Assembly: GCA_007133745.1 (NCBI GenBank)
Contig: SLMC01000140.1
Coordinates: forward strand, 1-9,194
DNA length: 9,194 nt
Direction: 5' to 3'
Source of the DNA: Kiritimatiellia bacterium
GTDB taxonomy: Bacteria > Verrucomicrobiota > Kiritimatiellia > UBA8416 > SLMC01
Below are positions 1 through 6,426 of this stretch, piece after piece. Under the pieces are notes generated by a model. The model had not been told where the DNA came from. It worked only from the letters and a program-made list of their open reading frames with translations, and made no database searches. The position numbers were made by a program, and so were the translations under genes. The number at the start of each line of letters is the position of its first letter. The first letter of the stretch is position 1.

Positions 1-679
1 GTCGCGTACGATGGGCCTGCAACGTCGCGACAATGCGCGGCAGCGCCGCTTCGCCCTGAACGGCGGCCAGGCTGCGGACAGCGGCGCAAATCACCCTGGA
101 GTCCGAATGCTCAAGCTTGGAGGTCAGGTAGCCGGCGACGGCGGACGTTTTGATATGTCCCAAAGCTTCCACGGCCGCATAGTTGAGATAGGTCTCCCTG
201 TCGCCCAGCGCCTTGAGAATCGCGACCGAGCGCGTATCGCCCCGACGTCCCATATCGTCCAGGGTCTTGAGACGCGCCTTGATGGGGACGGTCGGCGATT
301 CCAGACGGTCGAGTTCGGCCTGCATGGATTCGGTCCACTCTGCCGGCGCCGGGCCGGAGGCTTGACCGCGCTCGGGCGACGCCGATGCGGGCGGGGTCTC
401 GCGCGCCGCGTCCGGCAGCAGCGCGCCCGGAAGAGATGAGTCGGGCCGATCGGACTCCGACGGATCGACAGCGGCATCGGGGAAAAGCGACTCCGCCGGC
501 GCCCGGATTGGCAACGGTTGCATAACGGACGCGCCATACTCGTCGAGAGCCAGCGCGGGCGGTTTGTCGTCCGGCGCCGCAGGTCGCAGCCGCAGCCATA
601 GTCCGACGGCGACAAGTCCAGTCGCCGCCCCCAGTCCGAGCCACAATAGGGTTTTCTTGTCGAAGCCTGTTTTTTTCAT
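1..679 (-). CDS. Membrane-anchored HEAT-repeat protein, C-terminus cut by window edge
   Basis: An open frame of 226 codons runs from ATG at 677-679 to the window edge without a stop. Residues 1-9 are basic (MKKTGFDKK) and residues 10-29 form one hydrophobic segment without a clear signal-peptidase site, so a membrane anchor is more likely than a cleaved signal. Residues 33-112 are a Pro/Ala/Ser/Asp-rich linker. From about 115 the protein becomes helical, and at 164-221 two consecutive HEAT-like helix pairs are visible (YLNYAAVEALGHI and SRVICAAVRSLAAV). HEAT repeats are generally protein-binding scaffolds, so I infer a periplasmic adaptor role. The start overlaps the stop of the upstream peptidase gene as ATGA (676-679) and has no clear Shine-Dalgarno of its own, so translation is probably coupled. 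The true length and any C-terminal domain are unknown. Confidence 0.82.
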   Translation of the reverse strand, partial: MKKTGFDKKTLLWLGLGAATGLVAVGLWLRLRPAAPDDKPPALALDEYGASVMQPLPIRAPAESLFPDAAVDPSESDRPDSSLPGALLPDAARETPPASASPERGQASGPAPAEWTESMQAELDRLESPTVPIKARLKTLDDMGRRGDTRSVAILKALGDRETYLNYAAVEALGHIKTSAVAGYLTSKLEHSDSRVICAAVRSLAAVQGEAALPRIVATLQAHRTR

Positions 680-3600
680 GGCCGAACTTGGATGCGGTAG
701 AAGCGCTGGGCGCAGGGTTCGTCGTCCATGATGTCAATCGTCTCGTCGGCATCGGCAACCCCGCGATACAGCTCACGCCAGCCGTCGGGCGCAAGCAAAT
801 CGTCCTTGTACTCGACCCGGTACTTCCAGTTCGAGACGACCGTGAACGAGAAATTCATGCCGACGCCGTTCGGCGCAACGGTCATGGGCACGGCGCCCAC
901 CACCAGCACATGGACCGCGCCCGTGGCGGCGGCGCCGTGCGGATCCGAAATCGTGTACGCGAAAGCGTCCGCGCCTGTGAAGCCCGTGTTCGGCGTGTAT
1001 TGCACCCCGTCCGGGTCGGCGGTGACTGCGACGGCGCCATGCGCAGCCGGGCCGGCGCCGGTCACCGTCAGGCCGTCGCCATCCGGATCGCCGTCGTTGG
1101 CCAGCACGTCGATCCATACCGGCTGGTTTTCCGGCGTTGCCGCCGTATCGTCGACGGCGATAGGCGGCTGGTTTCCGCCCGCCGCCAGCGCCGCGATTTC
1201 CGCATCGCTCAGCGTACGCCGGAACATGCGCGCCTCGTCAATCCGACCTTGGAAAAACTGCGTGGCCGATCCGCCGTTGAAATTGGCGCCGAGCGCGAAC
1301 GGCGCCGAGGAATCGAACAGGCGCGTTACGGACACGCTCGTGGCGCGGTCCAGGGCGCCGTCCAGATAGAACCGAACCGAGCCGGCCTTGTACACGACGG
1401 CCACATGCCGCCAATGATCCGCACTCAGTGTGGCGTTGCCGGTGACATACGTGTTGTCCGTTCCGGCTGCGGATGCGTAGAATCGCATCTTCCCGCTTTC
1501 CAATTGGAACCGCCACGAACGCTGGCTGTTTCCGTAATTGTACTTCGACATAATCATCCGCGTGCCATCCACGGCTTCCGGCCGAATCCAGGCGGCTACC
1601 GTGAACGCGTCGCGCACGTTCAGATGCGTTTGGTCTTCGTCCGGGATCGCCAGCCAGTTCGAGCCGCCAAACGCAGCGGCGTTCCCGTTTGTTCCGTCGG
1701 CGAATCCCACGTCGCCGTGATCGGCCAGGTGGTTGCCCAGTCCCGACGCATCCGCACGCGTACCGCTTTCCTCGTCCAGCCGCCAGTAGCCGACCGGTCC
1801 GACGGGAACCGGCTCGCCGGCGACCTCGACGGTCCACTCGTGCGCCACGGATGAACCCCAAGTGTCGTAGGCGGTCGCGCGCAGAACATATGCGCGCGAA
1901 AAGCCGCTTGGCGCCGTCCAATCCAGACTTGATTCCGTCCCTGGCAACGAAACGCCATCCGCCTTCCAAGCGTATGTTAGGCCGCCGCCGCCGGGATCGG
2001 TCGCCTCGATAGCGAAGGTCAGCGTCTCGCCCGCGTTCATGAAGGTGGTCGAACTCTGGGCGAACGAAACGATCTCCATCGCGTAGGGGGTTACAGTCAC
2101 CGTTATTTCCTTCCAGCCGCGCGCCTGCCATTCGTCCATGACCTCGGCCCGTACCGTATAGGTTCCGGCGGCGGGAAAGCTATGCGTGACATTGGTCCAG
2201 GCGACGCATTGCGTGTCGTTGGTCGTGTAGGTCGGGTCGTTTTGGCCGGCATTGTAGCCGTTCATGAACCATTCGACCTGATGGTTGAAATCCACATGGG
2301 GACTGTCTTCCAGCAGCGCGTCCGGATCGTCCACTTGAATCGAGAAGGAAACCGGCTCGCCCGGATAGACGGGCCCCGCAGGTTCTCGCACGAACGAGAC
2401 AATGCGCGGCATGGCGTTCGAAGGCGAGGCCATGGCCGGCAAGGACAAATCGCCGTAGAACAGGGTCCGGTTAAGCGCTCTGAAGGCATAGTGCCGCAAC
2501 AGGGCCGAGCCCCAGGTTTCGCCTTCAGCCAGGCGCGCCCGCAAATGGACGGCATTGCCCCAGCCTGACGCCGTTTGAAAATCGCCCACATAGTTGATGT
2601 CCGATCCGCCGACGGCGAACAGGGTGCCGCCGCCGCGCGTCAGGATATGATGGTTCACGATGCCGTTATAGGCGCCGACCGTGCAGGATTCGATCATTCC
2701 GTAGCGCTGCTGGGAAAGAACACGCATCAGATGGGCGCGATTGAATTTGGCATACATGTACCCGCCCGCATTGCCGTGCGAGGTTTCCTGAAAGATGTCG
2801 CCCCCGTACACCAGCGCGTCGGCCCCGCCCGCCACGCCAATCTCCGCGCCGTTGCGGGGCGGATCGAAATGCGCGGCGTATTTCTTGTCGCTGTTCGTGC
2901 CGACCTCGTTGGTAACGGCAACCGACGGCCAGGTTTGGGCGAGATTGGCGCCCATGTAGGCCCTGTTTTCCCAGGCATGGTAATAATAGGCCGTGTGCGG
3001 CAGCCGCGCCTTGCCGGTGCGCGCCGCATGGTTCGCGTCCAGCGCGCGTTGCAACAGCGTCAGTTCGTCGCCGTAACTGTTCCCCGCCGCGTAGAAACGG
3101 CCGACCCATATCCGGAAATCGCTGACGTTGGCCGAGTCTTCGGTCTGATAGAAATTCATGTTCCACAACGGCAAATCCGTGTACATGTTGCGATAGCCTT
3201 TATGGTAGGCATGATAGGCGTTGAGCCGGGGCCGGGGCAGATTGCCAATCAGCAGCGCGCCTTCCAGCCAGTGGTCGGTGTTGTCGTACACGCCCTTGAT
3301 ATGCGTCCAAAGATTCAAGGTCGAATCGCTCGGCCGCGTATGAACCGCCGCCGTGTAGCCTTCCGCAATCAGATCCTGTTCCAGGCGGTGCACTTCGTTG
3401 GAGATGTTGGGATAGAGCGTATCGCGCACGATCACCAGAATCAGGTTGCCGGCCCGGTCGTCCGATTCGCGCACCTGGATGCGGGCCAGCGCTTCATTGG
3501 AATAGTCCACGCCATCGAAGACGGTATAGGTGAAGCTGTCTTCGCCCATGAAGCTGTTGGTGGGCGTATAGGTGAATGTCGTGCCGGAAACCGTGAGCGA

Positions 3601-5130
3601 ACCGTGTTCGGGCGAGTCCGTGATATGCGCCGTGCGGGTCTGGCCCGTATCCGGGTCAATGAACCGGGCCGCTTTGATCATCGCCGTATCCGGCGGGCCG
3701 ACCAGGCGCAATCCGTACGCGACCGGCGGCGTGTTGGTATTCACGTTAAGCGTATACGTGCCCGGTGTTGCGGATTCGGCCAGCCCGTCGGATACCGTCC
3801 ATTGGAACGAATCCGTCCCGACAAAGGCCGGATCGGGCGTGTAGCGCCAGGAGCGCGAACCGATATAGGTGTTGGTCGGCACGGGAACGTATTCGCCTTC
3901 GAAACTGTACTCCAAAAAACCATGGCTTGGCGGATCGGTCAGGCGAAACGAGAAAACTTGACCGGAGTCCGGGTCGGTATAGGATAGTGTCAAACTCCGC
4001 ACTTGGCCGGCTAGCATGGCCAACGTCTGATCGTTCGCGACCGGCGGCGTATTCGCGTTGATGGTAACGGACACGGTCGCCGTCTCCGACGTGGCCAGCC
4101 CGTCGCTCATGCGCCAGACGATCGCATCCGTATCCGCCGTGTCGTTTGTCGGCGTATAAAGCCAGTTCCGAACGGATACCCACTCGTTGGAGACGATGGC
4201 ATGGTATCCGTCGCCGTCGGAATATTCCAGAATTCCTTTCTCGGGCGGAACAACCAGTTGATAGGCGAACGGCTGATTCCAGTCCGGATCGGTATAGCTC
4301 AGCCATAAGGAACGGCGCACCGTTCCCACCGCGATGGTCAATGTTTGATCCCGCGCTACCGGCGGCGTGTTCGCCGTCAGCACATAGGCCACTGTGGCCG
4401 TTTCCGAGGTGGACAGTCCGTCGCTGACGCGCCAGACGAAATGATCCTCGCCTGTGTCTGTGCCCAGGGGGGTGTATTCCCATACGCCGCCGCTGTACCA
4501 CGTGTTGGTTTCGACCGGCTGCCAGTCGTCGGCCGACCAGTCGGACCGGTATTCCAGCGTTCCGCGCGTCGGGGCTTCTATCAGTTGATAATGCTGAACC
4601 TGATTCCAGTCGGGATCTATGTGGTTATGATGAGCGTGCGCACGCACGGAGCCCACGGCCAGCGTGTTGGTCTGCGAGACGAGCGCGACGGGTGTATTGG
4701 ACGTTAAATTAACGACGGCGGTAGCAGATGAGGCATTGTCGTGTTCGTCGCGCACTTCCCACACGAAATAGTCCTCGCCCGGCTCGGTGGCGTCCGTCCA
4801 GTAATACCAATAGTCCGTGTTGATCGCCACGTTGGTGGCAACGGGTTCGTAATCGCCTGAACCGCTCGACCAGTATTTCAGAGTGCCGTCCGGCGCGTCG
4901 AGCAGTTGAAACGTGACGGGGCCTCCGGCGGGATTGGCATAACTCAAACGGATCCCGTACCGTTGCGACAGCACGGCCGTGCTGTTGGTCTGGTTGTTGG
5001 CGACAGGCCCTTCCGCTCGCGCTTGGACCAAGCTGCCCAGCCAAACGGCCAGAAACAGCGCCAGCCATCTTGAAATAGGAAAACTGAAATACTGGATGCG
5101 GGTGAAGCCAGTCTTATGGGGTCCATTCAT
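676..5130 (-). CDS. Giant secreted multidomain protein with gingipain-like (C25-type) cysteine peptidase domain
   Basis: This is a 1484-residue protein. Residues 1-39 look like a Sec signal peptide: basic start, hydrophobic core at 20-35, AxA site ARA|E at 37-40. Domains in order: five Ig-like repeats of about 105 residues (41-554) with DPD motifs; a peptidase-like domain (about 556-900); two PKD-like domains (907-1014, 1018-1104); a LamG/concanavalin-like domain (1112-1319, opening GYWRLDEESG); a cadherin-like domain with a calcium-type DGDPDGDG segment (1320-1411); and a short C-terminal domain of the kind seen on exported Verrucomicrobia-type proteins. The peptidase assignment rests on ALLIGNLPRP (625-634), WVGRFYAAG (675-683), SHG with His785, and MIESC with Cys816. 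The spacing of 31 resembles the His/Cys pair of gingipains. I infer an extracellular or surface protease or binding protein; the substrate is unknown. The start is supported by GGAG nine bases upstream. Its end overlaps the HEAT gene. Confidence 0.88.
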   Translation of the reverse strand: MNGPHKTGFTRIQYFSFPISRWLALFLAVWLGSLVQARAEGPVANNQTNSTAVLSQRYGIRLSYANPAGGPVTFQLLDAPDGTLKYWSSGSGDYEPVATNVAINTDYWYYWTDATEPGEDYFVWEVRDEHDNASSATAVVNLTSNTPVALVSQTNTLAVGSVRAHAHHNHIDPDWNQVQHYQLIEAPTRGTLEYRSDWSADDWQPVETNTWYSGGVWEYTPLGTDTGEDHFVWRVSDGLSTSETATVAYVLTANTPPVARDQTLTIAVGTVRRSLWLSYTDPDWNQPFAYQLVVPPEKGILEYSDGDGYHAIVSNEWVSVRNWLYTPTNDTADTDAIVWRMSDGLATSETATVSVTINANTPPVANDQTLAMLAGQVRSLTLSYTDPDSGQVFSFRLTDPPSHGFLEYSFEGEYVPVPTNTYIGSRSWRYTPDPAFVGTDSFQWTVSDGLAESATPGTYTLNVNTNTPPVAYGLRLVGPPDTAMIKAARFIDPDTGQTRTAHITDSPEHGSLTVSGTTFTYTPTNSFMGEDSFTYTVFDGVDYSNEALARIQVRESDDRAGNLILVIVRDTLYPNISNEVHRLEQDLIAEGYTAAVHTRPSDSTLNLWTHIKGVYDNTDHWLEGALLIGNLPRPRLNAYHAYHKGYRNMYTDLPLWNMNFYQTEDSANVSDFRIWVGRFYAAGNSYGDELTLLQRALDANHAARTGKARLPHTAYYYHAWENRAYMGANLAQTWPSVAVTNEVGTNSDKKYAAHFDPPRNGAEIGVAGGADALVYGGDIFQETSHGNAGGYMYAKFNRAHLMRVLSQQRYGMIESCTVGAYNGIVNHHILTRGGGTLFAVGGSDINYVGDFQTASGWGNAVHLRARLAEGETWGSALLRHYAFRALNRTLFYGDLSLPAMASPSNAMPRIVSFVREPAGPVYPGEPVSFSIQVDDPDALLEDSPHVDFNHQVEWFMNGYNAGQNDPTYTTNDTQCVAWTNVTHSFPAAGTYTVRAEVMDEWQARGWKEITVTVTPYAMEIVSFAQSSTTFMNAGETLTFAIEATDPGGGGLTYAWKADGVSLPGTESSLDWTAPSGFSRAYVLRATAYDTWGSSVAHEWTVEVAGEPVPVGPVGYWRLDEESGTRADASGLGNHLADHGDVGFADGTNGNAAAFGGSNWLAIPDEDQTHLNVRDAFTVAAWIRPEAVDGTRMIMSKYNYGNSQRSWRFQLESGKMRFYASAAGTDNTYVTGNATLSADHWRHVAVVYKAGSVRFYLDGALDRATSVSVTRLFDSSAPFALGANFNGGSATQFFQGRIDEARMFRRTLSDAEIAALAAGGNQPPIAVDDTAATPENQPVWIDVLANDGDPDGDGLTVTGAGPAAHGAVAVTADPDGVQYTPNTGFTGADAFAYTISDPHGAAATGAVHVLVVGAVPMTVAPNGVGMNFSFTVVSNWKYRVEYKDDLLAPDGWRELYRGVADADETIDIMDDEPCAQRFYRIQVRP
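3469..5010 (-). repeat. Five tandem repeats coding for Ig-like (Big/cadherin-like) domains
   Basis: Protein residues 41-145, 146-254, 255-360, 361-466 and 467-554 share one pattern: a TPPVA opening, an (I/T)DPD calcium-type motif, a 'GTLEY'-like strand, YTP, then a D(S/H)FxW..SDG ending. The repeat is also visible in DNA: the 11-base word accggcggcgt recurs at 3722, 4040 and 4358, exactly 318 bases (106 codons) apart. The central repeats are the most alike, which suggests duplication within the gene. The outer repeats 1 and 5 are more diverged. Confidence 0.8.
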
Positions 5131-5139
5131 GCTCGTTAA

Positions 5140-5143
5140 CTCC
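5140..5143 (-). promoter_or_regulatory. Ribosome binding site of the secreted peptidase gene
   Basis: GGAG on the minus strand lies nine bases before the ATG at 5128-5130. It supports this start rather than an internal Met and keeps the complete signal peptide. Confidence 0.6.
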
Positions 5144-5183
5144 GTAACGTTGAGCGGGCTTCGCCTGCATGCGAATTTTGCTC

Positions 5184-5212
5184 TTCAGACAAACCTGATC
5201 TCGTCGTATAAT
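5184..5212 (+). promoter_or_regulatory. Candidate plus-strand promoter facing the non-coding region
   Basis: TTCAGA (5184-5189) is followed after 17 bases by a perfect TATAAT (5207-5212). It overlaps, in the opposite direction, the weak minus-strand promoter. A transcript from it would start near 5219 and enter the large palindrome at 5247-5342, with no convincing plus-strand gene ahead, so it would make a non-coding RNA if it is active. A TATAAT can arise by chance. Confidence 0.3.
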
Positions 5213-5232
5213 TAAATGCCGCCATTTTTCAC
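5205..5232 (-). promoter_or_regulatory. Weak candidate promoter for the peptidase gene
   Basis: Reading the minus strand, GTGAAA (5232-5227) and TATACG (5210-5205) are separated by 16 bases, each matching four of six sigma-70-type consensus bases. Transcription would begin near 5198, giving a leader of about 68 bases that includes the GGAG site. The match is modest and consensus promoters are poorly known for this lineage. Confidence 0.3.
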
Positions 5233-5246
5233 ATGACGCTCTGCTG

Positions 5247-5342
5247 CCCGCCGGCCTTGTGCCGGTGGAGGCAAACGTTGAGGGAGCAGGCGCTGCGCCC
5301 CCTCCCCTCCACTTTCTTCACCGCCGGCGCAAGGCCGACGGG
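5247..5342. repeat. Large imperfect palindrome, possible structured RNA or mobile repeat
   Basis: The arms 5247-5270 and 5319-5342 are inverted copies matching at 20 of 24 positions. Two of the four mismatches become G-U pairs if the plus strand is transcribed. An alternative fold keeps the outer stem 5247-5264/5325-5342, adds an inner perfect stem gtggagg/cctccac (5265-5271/5306-5312), and closes with a hairpin built from gaggg/ccctc (5280-5284/5300-5304) and gcag/ctgc (5286-5289/5293-5296). There is no T-run after it, so it is not a simple terminator. It could be a REP-like or MITE-like repeat or a small RNA. Confidence 0.6.
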
Positions 5343-5521
5343 ATCGAGAAAATGGCGCCAAGTCATTTTCCGGGAAACACCCCCAAGCCCTAGCCGAAGT
5401 CAGGAAATCTGCCCTTATGTATAACAGGTCGCCCGCGGCCCGTTGTCATGGAAACGTCAAGGTTTTGCAAAAAATACAGCAGGATTCATGCCTGAATCGT
5501 CATCGTTGAAGAGGGGAAGGC

Positions 5522-5546
5522 AAAACGCCAGTAAAACGGCGTGTTT
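5522..5546. terminator. Candidate bidirectional terminator
   Basis: The stem ACGCC/GGCGT (5525-5529/5538-5542) with an 8-base loop is extended by AAA/TTT across a one-base bulge. On both strands the 3' side ends in four T residues. On the minus strand it lies about 90 bases after the stop of the alkyltransferase gene and would separate it from the peptidase gene. On the plus strand it could end a transcript running through the palindrome. The stem is short, so the call is tentative. Confidence 0.4.
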
Positions 5547-5631
5547 TCGCAAATGCGCGAGTGAGCAGATGTGGGCAAGGGATTGGTGATGAGAATAATA
5601 TGGAGGCAAAATGCGGGCATTTGATTCTCGG

Positions 5632-5943
5632 TCACGGAAGCACGCGCGCCGGATCGGCCAGCTTCCCGTTGCGGAACACCACGCCTTCTTTCGCCAGAAG
5701 CCGCCGTTTTTTGGCTATGGCTTCGCCCTGGCTCTGGCCGGCAAATCCGCCCAGGGTCAAGTCGGACGCGATGACCCGGTGGCACGGCGTTTGAGGCGCA
5801 TAGGGATTGCGTTTCAGCGCCTGGCCCACGGCGCGGCAACAGCCGCAGCCGATATGGTCGGCCAGTTGGCGATAGGTCGTGACGCGTCCGCGCGGAATCC
5901 GGCGCACGGCGGCATAGACGCGTTTTTGAAACTCTGTCGGCAT
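5632..5943 (-). CDS. Compact MGMT-family DNA alkyltransferase-domain protein with intact PCHR
   Basis: This is a 103-residue protein consisting only of the DNA-binding and active-site domain of O6-alkylguanine-DNA alkyltransferases. The usual N-terminal domain is absent. Visible family residues are Tyr24 in the recognition helix region, Arg37 in RAVG (arginine finger), Asn46-Pro47, the acceptor Cys54 in PCHRV, His55, and Glu86 in LLAKEG. The Arg37-to-Cys54 (17) and Asn46-to-Cys54 (8) distances equal those of human MGMT. Because Cys rather than Trp is present, it could repair alkylated guanine by transfer to Cys54, unlike alkyltransferase-like (ATL) proteins. Compact forms with this layout are known in archaea and many bacteria. 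The start at 5941-5943 begins at the conserved MPTEFQKRVYAAV; a longer frame reaching 6048 would only translate the inverted repeat. No strong ribosome site is seen. An unusual Cys33-Gly-Cys-Cys36 precedes Arg37. Confidence 0.87.
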   Translation of the reverse strand: MPTEFQKRVYAAVRRIPRGRVTTYRQLADHIGCGCCRAVGQALKRNPYAPQTPCHRVIASDLTLGGFAGQSQGEAIAKKRRLLAKEGVVFRNGKLADPARVLP

Positions 5944-5953
5944 AAGTAACCCA

Positions 5954-6039
5954 AGTGTGTGGGTATGTGGGTGTGTGAGTTTGTGAGGTTGAGAACGATC
6001 AACCCTGCCTGGCTCGCTTTTCCCACATACCCACACACT
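5954..6039. repeat. GT-rich inverted repeat, perfect 18-base arms
   Basis: Positions 5954-5971 (agtgtgtgggtatgtggg) and 6022-6039 are perfect inverted copies separated by 50 bases. Just outside or inside the arms a further 9-base word gtttgtgag occurs at 5979-5987 and inverted at 6038-6046, in a different order, so the two sides are rearranged copies of the same GT-rich material. On the minus strand the hairpin would fall in the leader of the alkyltransferase gene, ending only 10 bases before its start. It could restrict translation or stabilise the RNA, or be a mobile intergenic repeat. Confidence 0.75.
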
Positions 6040-6046
6040 CACAAAC

Positions 6047-6093
6047 AATCACGCCTCCAATTTTCTTGTTTTTTTCGGCAGGACGGCGTGATT
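6047..6093. repeat. Second inverted repeat, perfect 9-base arms
   Basis: The words aatcacgcc (6047-6055) and ggcgtgatt (6085-6093) are perfect inverted copies around a 29-base interior with a T7 run on the plus strand. The repeat begins 8 bases after the GT-rich inverted repeat and ends 14 bases before the lipoprotein stop. It does not resemble a classical terminator for the minus strand because the interior reads as an A-run in that direction. Confidence 0.55.
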
Positions 6094-6107
6094 AAGGCGC
6101 TAACGGC

Positions 6108-6413
6108 CTACGGCGCGTCGGGCCGCTTGGCGCCGACATAGGGCGAAAGGATCCATGTATCGTCTTCGCGAACGTACCAACGGTAGGACAGACGTTCTTT
6201 TCCCGACGCATCCCGAGTTCGCAGTTGCACCACGGCGGTACCGCTGTCCGACTCGTACTGAATCGCGACAATCTCCTGATCGGTCTCCTGCCGAATCATC
6301 TGTCGCAAACGGTCTTCCGGCGAAGCCGACCCCGATCGCGCGGGCGACGACGCGCACGAGATCGTTCCGACAGCGACAACCAGGCTCAGCACGGCCTTAA
6401 GCATGTTTTTCAT
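6108..6413 (-). CDS. Small putative lipoprotein of unknown function
   Basis: This is a 101-residue protein starting at 6411-6413, chosen because AGAAGGA lies six bases upstream and because Met-Lys-Asn opens a typical signal sequence. Residues 1-19 are basic then hydrophobic (LKAVLSLVVAVGTIS), followed by Cys20. The lipobox TISC has Thr at -3, a relaxed form of the usual Leu/Val/Ile, so lipidation is likely but not certain. The exported part (about 80 residues) is charged and mostly beta-prone in its second half, ending SYRWYVREDDTWILSPYVG. I do not recognise the family. An upstream in-frame Met at 6476 would add 21 residues and bury the signal sequence, so it was not used. The gene lies 164 bases upstream of the alkyltransferase gene on the same strand; the two could share a transcript, but the inverted repeats lie between them. 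Confidence 0.72.
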   Translation of the reverse strand: MKNMLKAVLSLVVAVGTISCASSPARSGSASPEDRLRQMIRQETDQEIVAIQYESDSGTAVVQLRTRDASGKERLSYRWYVREDDTWILSPYVGAKRPDAP

Positions 6414-6419
6414 GGCGAT

Positions 6420-6426
6420 TCCTTCT
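6420..6426 (-). promoter_or_regulatory. Ribosome binding site of the small lipoprotein
   Basis: AGAAGGA on the minus strand with a six-base spacer to the ATG at 6411-6413. It decides the start against the upstream Met at 6476. Confidence 0.65.

Larger units (their letters stand above)
5131..5631. other. Long non-coding region between the alkyltransferase and peptidase genes
   Basis: No believable gene was found in these 501 bases on either strand; the only plus-strand frame, 5233-5424 (63 codons), is Arg/Pro-rich with no recognisable motif. The stretch holds, from left to right, the peptidase ribosome site, overlapping divergent promoter candidates, a large palindrome (5247-5342), a small perfect hairpin with a 6-base stem (5483-5498, gattca/tgaatc around tgcc), and a hairpin with flanking A and T runs (5522-5546). 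The part at 5343-5480 shows nothing I recognise. Confidence 0.6.

Noticed and set aside
688..1854. A 388-codon plus-strand open frame opposite the LamG part of the peptidase gene
   Set aside because: Arg-rich composition, no domain or signal, and complete overlap with the well-supported minus-strand gene.
2575..3987. A 470-codon plus-strand open frame antisense to the peptidase gene
   Set aside because: Rich in Arg, His and Gly with no recognisable domain, and lies fully opposite a gene with clear domains. Long antisense frames are expected at high GC.
5247..5342. Palindrome as an integron attC site
   Set aside because: The conserved GTTRRRY and RYYYAAC core words at the two ends are absent and there is no cassette-like arrangement.
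5486..5839. A 117-codon minus-strand frame overlapping the alkyltransferase gene
   Set aside because: It is an out-of-frame shadow of the gene with the PCHR motif and has no ribosome site or recognisable domain.
5955..5987. GT-rich arm as a G-quadruplex
   Set aside because: Only two runs of three G are present, so a stable intramolecular quadruplex is not supported.
5632..6048. Longer start for the alkyltransferase protein at 6048
   Set aside because: The extra 35 residues would translate the inverted repeat (giving His-Thr-Pro-rich sequence), and the conserved family begins at Met 5943.
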